Shown in pieces: positions 7,726 to 15,068 of a stretch of DNA of 33,345 nucleotides. Within the stretch, counting starts at the first letter, position 1. Each line of letters begins with the position of its first letter. This stretch comes from Pseudomonas protegens (GTDB taxonomy: Bacteria > Pseudomonadota > Gammaproteobacteria > Pseudomonadales > Pseudomonadaceae), in assembly GCF_003732485.1 (NCBI RefSeq), contig NZ_MOAK01000080.1, forward strand, positions 485,565 to 518,909. Direction: 5' to 3'. The translations under genes were made by a program, and so were the position numbers. The notes below the pieces were generated by a model. That model worked only from the letters and a program-made list of their open reading frames with translations, was not told the origin of the DNA and did not search any database.

Positions 7726-9650
7726 GACAAGGTGGTTGCAGTGGCCTGCAGGCCAGCCAGCAGGAAACGCTGGTACAGGTCTTCACGCAGGCCTTCGGGC
7801 TTCTCCAGCCCCATGCGCTCAAGGTGCGCCGGAAATGCCTCAGGCTCCGGCGCATCGAGTGCCGCCTTGCCCAGCTCGAAGATCTCGCTGAGCTTGAACT
7901 TGCTCTTGAGCCAGTTCAGCGCCCGCAGCAGGTCACGCTCTTCATCGCTGAAATCACTGCCCAACGGATACTCCGTAAACAGGTGGCGGTGACGTGCCTG
8001 AATATTCTGCAAACGCTGTGGGCTGTTGTCGGTAAAACGCGGGTCCAGACGAAAATCCTTCGGCAGTTTTCCGGCTTTCTGCGCCTGCTCCATCAACCCT
8101 GGCTGAAAGCGTGAGTCGCTGATATTGAGCAGAGCCTCGATCACTTTCGCATCCGTTTTACCCCGCAGATCGGCAATACCGTACTCGGTGATCACGATGT
8201 CCCGCAGATGGCGCGGGATGGTGCAATGGCCGTACTCCCAGACGATGTTGGAACTGACCTCGCCAGCGGATTCACGCCAGCTGCGCAGGATCAGTACCGA
8301 GCGAGCATCGTGCAGAGCATGCCCCTGGGCTACGAAGTTGTACTGCCCACCAACGCCGCTCAGTACCTTCCCACCCTGCAACTGATCGGACACCGCCGCG
8401 CCCATCAGGGTCATGGTGAAGGCGCTGTTGATGAATCGTGCGTCCCGACGCTGCAGGCGCTTGAGGGCCTCGTCGCCATAGAGCTCGTTGATGTAGCTGA
8501 TGGCGGTCATGTTGAACTCCGCCAGCTTGCTCTTGGGCAACTCTCGCAGCCGCTGATAGAAACTGCGCGGACCAAGGAAGAAACCACCGTGGACCGAGAC
8601 CCCGCCAGCCGCGGCCGGGTCCAGGGTGCCGGCGTTGGCTCGCTGTTGCAGCTCCAGAGTCGGGTAGACCTTGCGCCGCACGATGCCGGCATCCGCCAGG
8701 ACCAGCAGACCGTTGACGAACATTTCACTGCAACCGTAAAGGCCCTGGGCAAAAGGCTCGACGCCACCTTCGCGGTCAATCAGCGACTGCCATTGGTTCA
8801 CCTGCAGGTCCGCCAGCAGGGCGCGATAACCGTCGTTGTCAGCCTGCCGCGCCAGCAAGGCTGCGGTCAGTGCATCACCCATGGAGCCGATGCCGATCTG
8901 CAAGGTGCCGCCGTCGCGCACCAGGGTGCTGGCATGCAAGCCGATGCAATGGTCCTGAATCCCCACCGGCATGTTCGGCGTGGAAAACAGCGTGCTGTGC
9001 TCTTCTTCGTCGATCAGCAGGTCGAGGTCCGCGGCGTCGATCTCGGCGTCCCCGGGCATATAAGGCAAGTCGCTGTGGACCTGGCCGAGAATCAGGATGG
9101 TCTCCCCGGCGGTACGGCGCTTGGCGATTATCGGCAGCATGTCGAGGGTGATATCCGGGTTGCAGCTCAGGCTCAGGCGGCCGGGGTGTTGCGGATCGCG
9201 GGCCAGCAGTTGTGCCACCAGGTTCAGGCCGGCGGCGTTGATGTCCCGGGCGGCATGGCTGTAGTTGCTGCTGACGTAGTCCTGCTGCGCTGCGGCGCTG
9301 TGCAAAAGGCTGCCGGGCTGCATGAAGAACTGCTCGACGTGGATGTTCGCCGGCAGGCTGTCGCGGTGCAGGTCGGCGAGAAAATCCAGTTCCGGATAGT
9401 CGCCGAACACCCGTTCCACGAAGGGTTCGAGAAAGCGCTTCTGCAAGCCGTCGCCCAGGGACGGACGGCCCAGGCTCAGGGCGGTGTAGATCGTCAGTTG
9501 GCGTTCGGGCAATTGGGCAATGCGGCGATACAGGGCGTTGGCAAAACGGTTGGGTTTGCCCAGGCCCAGGGGCATGCCCATGTGAATGTGTTGCGGCAAA
9601 CGGGCGAGCACTTCATCTACCGCATGCTCGATAGAACAGGATTGCAGCAT
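7722..9650 (-). CDS. Acetyl-CoA hydrolase/CoA-transferase family protein (large form)
   Basis: A 642-residue protein of the class-I CoA-transferase fold. The N-terminal half carries glycine-rich LQIGIGSMGDALTAALL. The C-terminal AcH_C domain has GVSVHGGFFLGP, SGVGGQYNFVAQGHAL and EYGIADLRGKTDAKVIEAL, the last being the best family signature. It is longer than ordinary acetyl-CoA hydrolases (about 500 residues) because of a C-terminal extension of helices (LLRALNWLKSKFKLSEIFELGKAAL). Likely reaction: transfer or hydrolysis of a CoA thioester; the true substrate is not evident. The open frame reaches 9743, but the ATG at 9650 has GGAGG upstream at the right distance and begins the family-like sequence. 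The stop codon TAG lies in the conserved end of the neighbouring REPIN. It is monocistronic by appearance. Confidence 0.78.
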   Translation of the reverse strand: MLQSCSIEHAVDEVLARLPQHIHMGMPLGLGKPNRFANALYRRIAQLPERQLTIYTALSLGRPSLGDGLQKRFLEPFVERVFGDYPELDFLADLHRDSLPANIHVEQFFMQPGSLLHSAAAQQDYVSSNYSHAARDINAAGLNLVAQLLARDPQHPGRLSLSCNPDITLDMLPIIAKRRTAGETILILGQVHSDLPYMPGDAEIDAADLDLLIDEEEHSTLFSTPNMPVGIQDHCIGLHASTLVRDGGTLQIGIGSMGDALTAALLARQADNDGYRALLADLQVNQWQSLIDREGGVEPFAQGLYGCSEMFVNGLLVLADAGIVRRKVYPTLELQQRANAGTLDPAAAGGVSVHGGFFLGPRSFYQRLRELPKSKLAEFNMTAISYINELYGDEALKRLQRRDARFINSAFTMTLMGAAVSDQLQGGKVLSGVGGQYNFVAQGHALHDARSVLILRSWRESAGEVSSNIVWEYGHCTIPRHLRDIVITEYGIADLRGKTDAKVIEALLNISDSRFQPGLMEQAQKAGKLPKDFRLDPRFTDNSPQRLQNIQARHRHLFTEYPLGSDFSDEERDLLRALNWLKSKFKLSEIFELGKAALDAPEPEAFPAHLERMGLEKPEGLREDLYQRFLLAGLQATATTLS

Positions 9651-9742
9651 CTGACCCTCCGGGGACCATCCATGAATTGAGGTTGGACCGAGCTTGCCGG
9701 GAGTTTGCTGCGTTGAACAGTGCACAGGCTGAATTACGCCCA

Positions 9743-9770
9743 CAAAAAAGCCGCTCGTAAGCGGCTTTTT
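9743..9770 (-). terminator. Intrinsic terminator of cytochrome c5 gene
   Basis: An AAGCCGCT / AGCGGCTT stem with loop CGTA has A6 on one side and T5 on the other, so it can work in both directions. It lies 17 nt past the cytochrome stop codon on the minus strand and insulates it from the hydrolase gene downstream. Confidence 0.88.
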
Positions 9771-9786
9771 CGCTGAAGATGGCGAC

Positions 9787-10215
9787 TTATTTCAGGCCGG
9801 ACATCTTCTGGATAGCACCTTTGAGCTCGTCATCGGAGCAATCCATGCAAGTGCCTTTAGGCGGCATGGCGTTGATACCGGTGATGGCCTTGGCCAGGAT
9901 GCCGTCGAGGCCGCCCTGGTGATCGGCACGTTCTTTCCAGGCTGCGGTATCACCGATTTTCGGTGCGCCCAACAGGCCGGTGCCGTGGCAAGCATTGCAG
10001 TGCTTGGCGATCACGTCATCCGGGGATTTCGCCCCACCGCCGCCACCTGCAGAAGCAGCGACTTCCATACCCTTGCATTCCTGCCCCTGGACGCAGACTT
10101 GGCCAACAGGCTCAAGACGCTTGGCAATGTCATCATTAGTCGCAGCTTGAGCGCTGACTGCCCAAAGGGCCAATACGGTTGCTGGTGCGGCCAGCATTTT
10201 CATAATTAGGTTCAC
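9787..10215 (-). CDS. cycB: Cytochrome c5 (periplasmic mono-haem c-type cytochrome)
   Basis: A 142-residue secreted haem protein. Residues 1-25 form a signal peptide (MKMLAAPATVLALWAVSAQA, cleavage after AQA). The haem site CNACH is at 73-77, the sixth-ligand methionine in INAMPPKG is near 117, and the cysteine pair C123/C126 (TCMDC) is the conserved disulfide of cytochrome c5. It shuttles electrons in the periplasm of pseudomonads. A glycine run (AGGGGGAK, about 56-63) separates an N-terminal segment with two extra cysteines (C41, C47). I favour the GTG at 10215 because GAGGG lies 7-8 nt upstream; the ATG four codons later would be about 20 nt from it. The PAO1 locus PA5300 (cycB) occupies the same place. 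A 5' hairpin and a terminator flank the gene. Confidence 0.9.
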   Translation of the reverse strand: MNLIMKMLAAPATVLALWAVSAQAATNDDIAKRLEPVGQVCVQGQECKGMEVAASAGGGGGAKSPDDVIAKHCNACHGTGLLGAPKIGDTAAWKERADHQGGLDGILAKAITGINAMPPKGTCMDCSDDELKGAIQKMSGLK

Positions 10216-10242
10216 GCGTACACCCTCAATGGTGGCTAGTCA

Positions 10243-10280
10243 CGCCTGCGGCCACGGTTTCGCAGGCGGGCGAAAGTATA
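10243..10280 (-). promoter_or_regulatory. cycB promoter -10 and 5'-terminal hairpin
   Basis: The minus strand carries TATACT (10275-10280 on the plus strand as AGTATA), a near-perfect -10. A start about 7 nt on would put the transcript's 5' end at the perfect 8-bp inverted repeat CGCCTGCG-N10-CGCAGGCG (10243-10268). The mRNA would therefore begin with a GC-rich stem-loop about 28 nt before the start codon. The -35 is weak. Confidence 0.45.
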
Positions 10281-10385
10281 ACGGTTAGCCCGCCACACTG
10301 AAACAACCCCAAAGTCGAAGGGGTCTTAATCGCGGCGAAATGTCGCTGGGGGCCTCTCTGCAAGCCTTGCAGGATGCCTCTTGGT

Positions 10386-10934
10386 CTAGAAGTTCGCCGG
10401 AGTGGCTGCGCTGATTAGTCGCGCCGGAGCATCGAACGGATTACGAAAACGGTGCGGTTTCGTACTCTCAAAGTAGTAGCTGTCACCGGCTTCGAGGACA
10501 AATGTTTCCAGCCCTACCACCAGCTCCAGGCGACCCTCGAGGAGAATCCCGGTCTCTTCGCCATCATGGGTGAGCATCTCTTCGCCGGTGTCGGCGCCCG
10601 GCGGATAGATCTCGTTGAGAAAGGCAATGGCGCGACTCGGATGGGCACGGCCCACCAGCTTCATGGTGACTGCACCATCGGAAATATCGATCAGTTCGTG
10701 GGCCTTGTAGACGATCTGAGAAGGCGTTTCCTGGAGAACTTCCTCAGAAAAGAACTCGACCATGGACATGGGAATGCCGCCCAGCACCTTTCGCAACGAG
10801 CTGATCGAGGGGCTGACACTGTTCTTTTCGATCATTGAAATGGTGCTATTGGTGACGCCCGCGCGCTTGGCGAGTTCACGCTGGGAAAGACCTTTCAGTT
10901 TACGGATGGATTGCAGTCGTTCACCGACGTCCAA
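10386..10934 (-). CDS. pauR: HTH/cupin transcriptional regulator of polyamine catabolism, PauR/PuuR-like
   Basis: A 182-residue repressor with an XRE-type helix-turn-helix at about 5-60 (LQSIRKLKGLSQRELAKRAGV, NSTISMIEKN) and a C-terminal cupin at about 105-180 (LTHDGEETGILLEGRLEL, FVLEAGDSYYFES, PHRFRNP). This is the PuuR architecture. The locus matches PAO1 PA5301, characterised as PauR, repressor of putrescine and cadaverine catabolism through gamma-glutamylation. The start is an unusual TTG at 10934: GGAGG sits 8 nt upstream and no ATG or GTG fits. Amine-oxidase and aldehyde-dehydrogenase genes 4-12 kb away in this window are natural targets (inference). It lies downstream of dadX on the same strand, with a 132-nt gap that holds its own regulatory region. 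Confidence 0.88.
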   Translation of the reverse strand: MDVGERLQSIRKLKGLSQRELAKRAGVTNSTISMIEKNSVSPSISSLRKVLGGIPMSMVEFFSEEVLQETPSQIVYKAHELIDISDGAVTMKLVGRAHPSRAIAFLNEIYPPGADTGEEMLTHDGEETGILLEGRLELVVGLETFVLEAGDSYYFESTKPHRFRNPFDAPARLISAATPANF

Positions 10935-11066
10935 TGCGGCAGCCTCCTAGGCGGGAATCAGGCGTTGTTGTAATTGAGCGTTATCATGGCGACAGCGTTC
11001 AGTATTTACAACACTTGGCCCCGATTCCCCCGAGGGCAGGCGACTTTCGGTACAACCCGCGCAATC

Positions 11067-12140
11067 TCAGTCTTCGCAGTACACCAGCGGCACCCGACGC
11101 AGGTTGCAGAACAGCTGATAAGGGATGGTATCGGCAGCCAGGGCGACCTCGCTGGCGAGGATGTTCTTGCCCCACAATTCCACGGTGGAGCCCAGCCCGG
11201 CCTGAGGCACATCCGTCAGGTCGACACACAGCATGTCCATGGACACCCGGCCCAGCAGGCGGCTGCGCTGGCCGTCCACCAACACCGGAGTACCGGTCGG
11301 CGCGTGGCGTGGATAGCCATCGGCATAACCCATGGCGACCACGCCAATGCGCATCGGTTTGTCGGTGATGAACTTGGCGCCATAGCCGACCGGCTCGCCG
11401 GCGGGCAGCTCACGCACACAGATCACCTTGGATTCCAGGGTCATGACCGGCTGCAGCCGCTCTGCCACGGAGTTGTTTTCTTCGAACGGCGTGGAACCGT
11501 AGAGCATGATGCCCGGGCGAACCCAGTCACTCGGTACGCTGGGCCAGCCCAATACCGCGGGCGAATTGCGCAGGCTGATTTCTGCTCCGAGGCCCTGGCG
11601 AGCCGCTTCGAATACCGCGACCTGCTCGCTGCTGCGTGGGCAGTCCAGCTCATCGGCGCGGGCAAAGTGGCTCATCAGCACGATCTTCTCGACCTTGCCG
11701 CTGGCCTGCAGGCGCTGATACGCCGCCTGATAATCCTTGGGATGCAGGCCGACCCGGTGCATGCCCGAGTCCAGCTTGAGCCAGACCGTCAGTGGCTTGG
11801 CCACGGCCGCCTGCTCGATGGCTTCGAGTTGCCACAGCGAATGCACCACGCACCAGAAATCATGCTCGACGATCAGCGCCAGTTCGGAGGCTTCGAAAAA
11901 GCCTTCCAGCAGCAGCACCGGCGCACGAATGCCCGCGGCGCGCAGCTCCAGGGCTTCCTCGATACAGGCCACGGCAAAGCCATCGGCCTCGCTCTCCAGC
12001 GCCTGGGCGCAGCGCACCGCGCCATGACCGTAGGCATCGGCCTTGATCACCGCGAGAGCACGAACACCCGAAACTTCACGGGCCAGTTGGTAGTTGTGAC
12101 GCAGGGCTTGGAGATCGATCAGGGCACGGGCAGGGCGCAT
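11067..12140 (-). CDS. dadX: Alanine racemase, catabolic type
   Basis: A 357-residue PLP enzyme that interconverts L- and D-alanine in the cytosol. The PLP lysine is K33 in [11 protein letters not shown], and the second catalytic base is Y253 in [19 protein letters not shown] and [16 protein letters not shown] are conserved barrel/C-terminal motifs. Its place behind dadA and ridA shows the catabolic role: it feeds D-alanine to DadA. It lies 91 nt after ridA, and a clear intrinsic terminator occupies that gap, so expression may depend on partial read-through or on an internal promoter. The start ATG at 12140 begins at the conserved [16 protein letters not shown]; the Shine-Dalgarno is weak. 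A biosynthetic alr may exist elsewhere. Confidence 0.95.
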   Translation of the reverse strand: MRPARALIDLQALRHNYQLAREVSGVRALAVIKADAYGHGAVRCAQALESEADGFAVACIEEALELRAAGIRAPVLLLEGFFEASELALIVEHDFWCVVHSLWQLEAIEQAAVAKPLTVWLKLDSGMHRVGLHPKDYQAAYQRLQASGKVEKIVLMSHFARADELDCPRSSEQVAVFEAARQGLGAEISLRNSPAVLGWPSVPSDWVRPGIMLYGSTPFEENNSVAERLQPVMTLESKVICVRELPAGEPVGYGAKFITDKPMRIGVVAMGYADGYPRHAPTGTPVLVDGQRSRLLGRVSMDMLCVDLTDVPQAGLGSTVELWGKNILASEVALAADTIPYQLFCNLRRVPLVYCED

Positions 12141-12170
12141 GGCGGCAGACTTCTAGGCGGTCATGGGGAA

Positions 12171-12214
12171 TAAAAAACCGGTGCTGGATAACGGCGAGCC
12201 GCCACCGGCACCGG
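12171..12214 (-). terminator. Intrinsic terminator/attenuator between ridA and dadX
   Basis: Reading the minus strand, the outer stem CCGGTGC (12214-12208) pairs with GCACCGG (12184-12178). It is followed at once by TTTTTTA (12177-12171). An inner stem GGCG/CGCC (loop GCT) sits in the loop. This is a canonical Rho-independent terminator 18 nt past the ridA stop and 31 nt before the dadX start. Confidence 0.8.
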
Positions 12215-12231
12215 GAGAGGGATCTTGTCGC

Positions 12232-12585
12232 TTAAGGCAGAGCGGCCACTACGGACAGCTCAACCAGGATTTCCGGTTCGCAGAGCTTGGCTTCCACAGT
12301 AGCCCGGGCCGGCGCCACGCCTTTTGGCAGCCACTGGTCCCAGACACTGTTCATGCCAGCGAAGTGGGCATCGATGTCCTTCAGGTAGATGGTCACCGAC
12401 AGCAGCTTGCTTTTGTCGGTACCGGCCAGATCCAGCAGACGCTCGATGTTGGCCAGGGTCTCCCGAGTCTGCTGTTCAATCCCGGCCTGCAGGTCGTCAC
12501 CGACTTGCCCGGACAGATACACCGTACCGCTGTGAACGACGATCTGACTCATGCGCTCATTGGTGAGCTGGCGCTGGATTGACAT
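12232..12585 (-). CDS. RidA-family enamine/imine deaminase
   Basis: A 117-residue member of the YjgF/YER057c/UK114 family. The active arginine is R94 (PARATVEA) and the conserved glutamate E109 ([10 protein letters not shown]) lies 15 residues on, as in E. coli RidA; LSGQVGDD and [10 protein letters not shown] are also typical. RidA proteins hydrolyse reactive imines released by PLP enzymes and amino-acid oxidases to keto acids and ammonia. Between D-alanine dehydrogenase and alanine racemase the expected job is to clear 2-iminopropionate. The start at 12585 has AGGAG 9 nt upstream and lies inside dadA, overlapping it by 29 nt, so translation is probably coupled. A shorter start (12552) is possible but lacks such a site. 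Length is a little short of the usual 125-130. Confidence 0.92.
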   Translation of the reverse strand: MSIQRQLTNERMSQIVVHSGTVYLSGQVGDDLQAGIEQQTRETLANIERLLDLAGTDKSKLLSVTIYLKDIDAHFAGMNSVWDQWLPKGVAPARATVEAKLCEPEILVELSVVAALP

Positions 12586-13858
12586 GTTTAGCTGACTCCT
12601 GAGGGTTGCCGTAACGGGAAATATCGAGGCCTTCGGCGCTGATCTGCGGTTTTTTCTTGGCCATCAGATCCGCCAGTAAACGACCGGAACCACAGGCCAT
12701 GGTCCAACCGAGGGTGCCATGACCGGTGTTCAAGAACAGATTGCGGAACGGCGTGGCACCAACGATTGGCGTGCCATCCGGGGTGGTAGGACGCAGCCCG
12801 GTCCAGAAACTGGCCTGGGACAGATCGCCGCCCTGAGGATAGAGATCGTTGACGATCATCTCCAGCGTTTCACGCCGGCGCGGGTTCAGCGAGAGGTCAA
12901 AACCGGCTATTTCAGCCATGCCGCCGACCCGGATACGGTTATCGAAACGGGTGATCGCAACCTTGTAGGTCTCGTCGAGGATGGTCGAAGTCGGAGCCAT
13001 GGCCGGGTTGGTGATCGGCACGGTCAGGGAGTAGCCCTTGAGCGGGTAGACCGGGGCCTTGATGCCCAACGGCTTGAGCAGTTGCGGCGAATAGCTGCCC
13101 AGGGCCAGCACGTAGCGGTCGGCGGTTTCCAGCTTGCCGTCGATCCACACGCCATTGATCCGGTCGCCGGCGAAGTCGAGGCGCTGGATGTCCTGGCCAA
13201 AACGGAACTCCACTCCCAGCTTGATGGCCATTTCGGCCAGGCGAGTGGTGAAGATCTGGCAGTCGCCGGTCTGGTCATTCGGCAGGCGCAGGGCACCGGC
13301 GAGGATGTCGGTGACGTTGGCCAGAGCCGGTTCGACCCGGGCGATGCCCTCGCGATCCAGCAGCTCGAACGGCACGCCGGATTCCTTGAGCACGGCGATG
13401 TCTTTCGCCGCGCCGTCCAGTTGCGCCTGGGTACGGAACAGCTGGGTGGTGCCCAGGCTGCGGCCCTCGTAGGCGATACCGGTTTCCGCCCGCAGTTCGT
13501 CGAGGCAGTCACGGCTGTATTCGGACAGGCGCACCATGCGTTCTTTGTTCACCGCGTAACGGCTGGCGGTGCAGTTGCGCAGCATCTGCGCCATCCACAG
13601 GTACTGGTCGATATCGGCGGTGGCCTTGATTGCCAGCGGTGCGTGGCGCTGCAGCAGCCATTTGATGGCCTTGAGCGGCACGCCCGGAGCAGCCCAGGGC
13701 GAGGCATAGCCAGGGGATACCTGACCGGCGTTGGCGAAGCTGGTTTCCATGGCTGCGGCCGGTTGGCGGTCCACCACGGTCACATCAAACCCGGCCCGAG
13801 CCAGGTAATAGGCACTGGTGGTTCCGATAACGCCACTGCCCAAGACCAGAACGCGCAT
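12557..13858 (-). CDS. dadA: D-amino-acid dehydrogenase, small subunit type (DadA)
   Basis: A 433-residue FAD enzyme, against 432 in P. aeruginosa DadA. The dinucleotide fold [12 protein letters not shown] (1-12) carries GSGVIG at 7-12. The FAD-domain signature [20 protein letters not shown] follows in two parts, and the C-terminal [18 protein letters not shown] binds FAD. It oxidises D-alanine and other D-amino acids to keto acids at the membrane, passing electrons to the respiratory chain. Three in-frame ATGs lie close together (13873, 13864, 13858). GAGGG is 8 nt from the one at 13858, which also gives the family N-terminus. The gene is first of dadA-ridA-dadX and divergent from the Lrp-type regulator; the intergenic region has palindromes suited to Lrp control. 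Confidence 0.96.
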   Translation of the reverse strand: MRVLVLGSGVIGTTSAYYLARAGFDVTVVDRQPAAAMETSFANAGQVSPGYASPWAAPGVPLKAIKWLLQRHAPLAIKATADIDQYLWMAQMLRNCTASRYAVNKERMVRLSEYSRDCLDELRAETGIAYEGRSLGTTQLFRTQAQLDGAAKDIAVLKESGVPFELLDREGIARVEPALANVTDILAGALRLPNDQTGDCQIFTTRLAEMAIKLGVEFRFGQDIQRLDFAGDRINGVWIDGKLETADRYVLALGSYSPQLLKPLGIKAPVYPLKGYSLTVPITNPAMAPTSTILDETYKVAITRFDNRIRVGGMAEIAGFDLSLNPRRRETLEMIVNDLYPQGGDLSQASFWTGLRPTTPDGTPIVGATPFRNLFLNTGHGTLGWTMACGSGRLLADLMAKKKPQISAEGLDISRYGNPQESAKHVNPAPAHQ

Positions 13859-13938
13859 TTTCATATCCCTCATCGCGGCTTGACCGCTGACGTTTGTTAT
13901 TCAGAGCAAAGATGGGCGCAGTGTAAGAAACATTGAGC

Positions 13939-13983
13939 AGTGATTTTCACTATATAACCGCCTATATTTGGCGAGAATTCTCG
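13939..13983. promoter_or_regulatory. Candidate Lrp/DadR operator sites between dadA and dadR
   Basis: Two dyads are visible: AGTGA-N3-TCACT (13939-13951; written AGTGATTTTCACT) and the perfect 12-bp palindrome CGAGAATTCTCG (13972-13983). The stretch between them is AT-rich (CTATATAACCGCCTATATTT). Lrp-type regulators favour such degenerate AT-rich dyads in divergent promoters. The assignment is inference. Confidence 0.45.
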
Positions 13984-14015
13984 GCCATATCGCTTTTCAC
14001 GGAGGGGCATCCCCT

Positions 14016-14504
14016 ATGCGCACCAATCATCAGACCCGTCGTGCCCTGGACAAGATAGATCGCAATATCCTGCGGATACTGCAGGCCGATGGGCGTATTT
14101 CCTTCACCGAGCTGGGGGAACGGGTCGGCCTCTCCACCACCCCCTGCACCGAGCGCGTGCGCCGCCTGGAACGCGAAGGAATCATCATGGGCTACAACGC
14201 CCGGCTCAATCCGCAGCATTTGAAGGGCAGCCTGCTGGTGTTCGTCGAAATCAGCCTGGACTACAAGTCAGGCGATACCTTCGAGGAGTTCCGTCGCGCG
14301 GTGCTCAAGCTGCCGCACGTGCTGGAGTGCCATCTGGTGTCCGGCGACTTCGACTATCTGGTCAAGGCGCGGATCTCGGAGATGGCGTCCTACCGCAAGC
14401 TGTTGGGGGACATCCTGCTCAAGCTGCCCCATGTACGGGAATCCAAGAGCTACATCGTGATGGAGGAAGTGAAGGAGAGCCTGAGCCTGCCGATTCCGGA
14501 TTGA
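14016..14504 (+). CDS. dadR: Lrp/AsnC-family regulator of the dad genes
   Basis: A 162-residue Lrp-type protein. The helix-turn-helix at about 12-60 reads LDKIDRNILRILQADGRISFTELGERVGLSTTPC in parts. The RAM (ligand-sensing) domain follows with LECHLVSGDFDYLVKARI and LPHVRESKSYIVMEEVKE, including the GDFDY effector-site motif. Lrp proteins form octamers and respond to amino acids such as alanine or leucine. The divergent position to dadA, as in PAO1 PA5308 (lrp/dadR), supports a role as activator of D-alanine catabolism. The open frame begins at a TTG 48 nt upstream, but the ATG at 14016 has GGAGGGG at proper distance and starts the family sequence. It is convergent with the ykgJ-like gene, with a single REP sequence between them. 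Confidence 0.94.
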   Translation: MRTNHQTRRALDKIDRNILRILQADGRISFTELGERVGLSTTPCTERVRRLEREGIIMGYNARLNPQHLKGSLLVFVEISLDYKSGDTFEEFRRAVLKLPHVLECHLVSGDFDYLVKARISEMASYRKLLGDILLKLPHVRESKSYIVMEEVKESLSLPIPD

Positions 14505-14531
14505 AATGAGGGGCGCCGGTTCCGGGACGCT

Positions 14532-14554
14532 TTCGCCGGCAAGCCGGCTCCTAC
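14532..14554. repeat. Single REP sequence
   Basis: One 23-bp arm (TTCGCCGGCAAGCC...CTCCTAC), identical to the right-hand arm of both 82-bp REPINs in this window, with no partner arm nearby. It lies between the convergent genes dadR and ykgJ-like, 28 nt after the dadR stop. Confidence 0.85.
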
Positions 14555-14567
14555 AAGGTGTGGCGGG

Positions 14568-14921
14568 CTAGACCAGGACCTGACGATTGCTGGCCATGTA
14601 GTCGTGGATCTGCTTCTCGACCCGGGGGTGGATCATCTCCACCGGACGCCGGCCGTTGGGGCACGGCAGGCTCGGCGTGGTGCCGAACAGGCGACAGATC
14701 AGCGGGCGCTCGTCATACACTGTGCAGCCATTGGGGCCCAGGTGCACACAGTTGAGTTCATCCATGGCGGCGTCCTGTTCGGCAGCAGTCTTGCGCGGCA
14801 GGCGGGACATTTCCTCAGGCGAAGTGGTCACTGGCCCACAGCAATCGTGGCAGCCAGGAACGCACTCGAAGGAGGGAATCTGCTGACGCAGGCTGCGGAC
14901 TATTTGACGGTTACAGCTCAT
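14568..14921 (-). CDS. YkgJ-family cysteine-cluster protein
   Basis: A 117-residue protein of the YkgJ/CxxCxxCC family. Its nine cysteines lie at about 3, 20, 24, 27, 28, 58, 66, 76 and 87. The core is C-x3-C-x2-CC (20-28), then C58, C66 (NGCTVYDERPLICR) and C76. Spacing suggests a bound metal, zinc or an iron-sulfur cluster; the family has no proven general function. The signature CTVYDERPLICRLFG is strongly conserved in pseudomonads. The start ATG at 14921 has only a weak ribosome site. It is divergent from the amine oxidase gene (147-nt gap) and convergent with dadR. I cannot say whether it serves either neighbour. Confidence 0.88.
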   Translation of the reverse strand: MSCNRQIVRSLRQQIPSFECVPGCHDCCGPVTTSPEEMSRLPRKTAAEQDAAMDELNCVHLGPNGCTVYDERPLICRLFGTTPSLPCPNGRRPVEMIHPRVEKQIHDYMASNRQVLV

Positions 14922-15068
14922 GAAAAGGCTACCGGGACATGAATAGCCGTGAATTCTGCCTCAAATGCCCCGCCGCAGACAGGACCAGGCGTCCTGCGGT
15001 TGCCGCAAACGAAAGCCGCGGCTTATGCTCCGGCAATTTTTCAAGACCCCCTGATCAGGACGCTTTCC

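Noticed and set aside
8208-9680. 490-codon open frame antisense to the CoA-hydrolase
   Set aside because: Shadow of a clear family gene on the other strand, with no domain and no ribosome site.
12719-13936. 405-codon open frame antisense to dadA
   Set aside because: Mirrors conserved DadA; its composition is that of a shadow frame.
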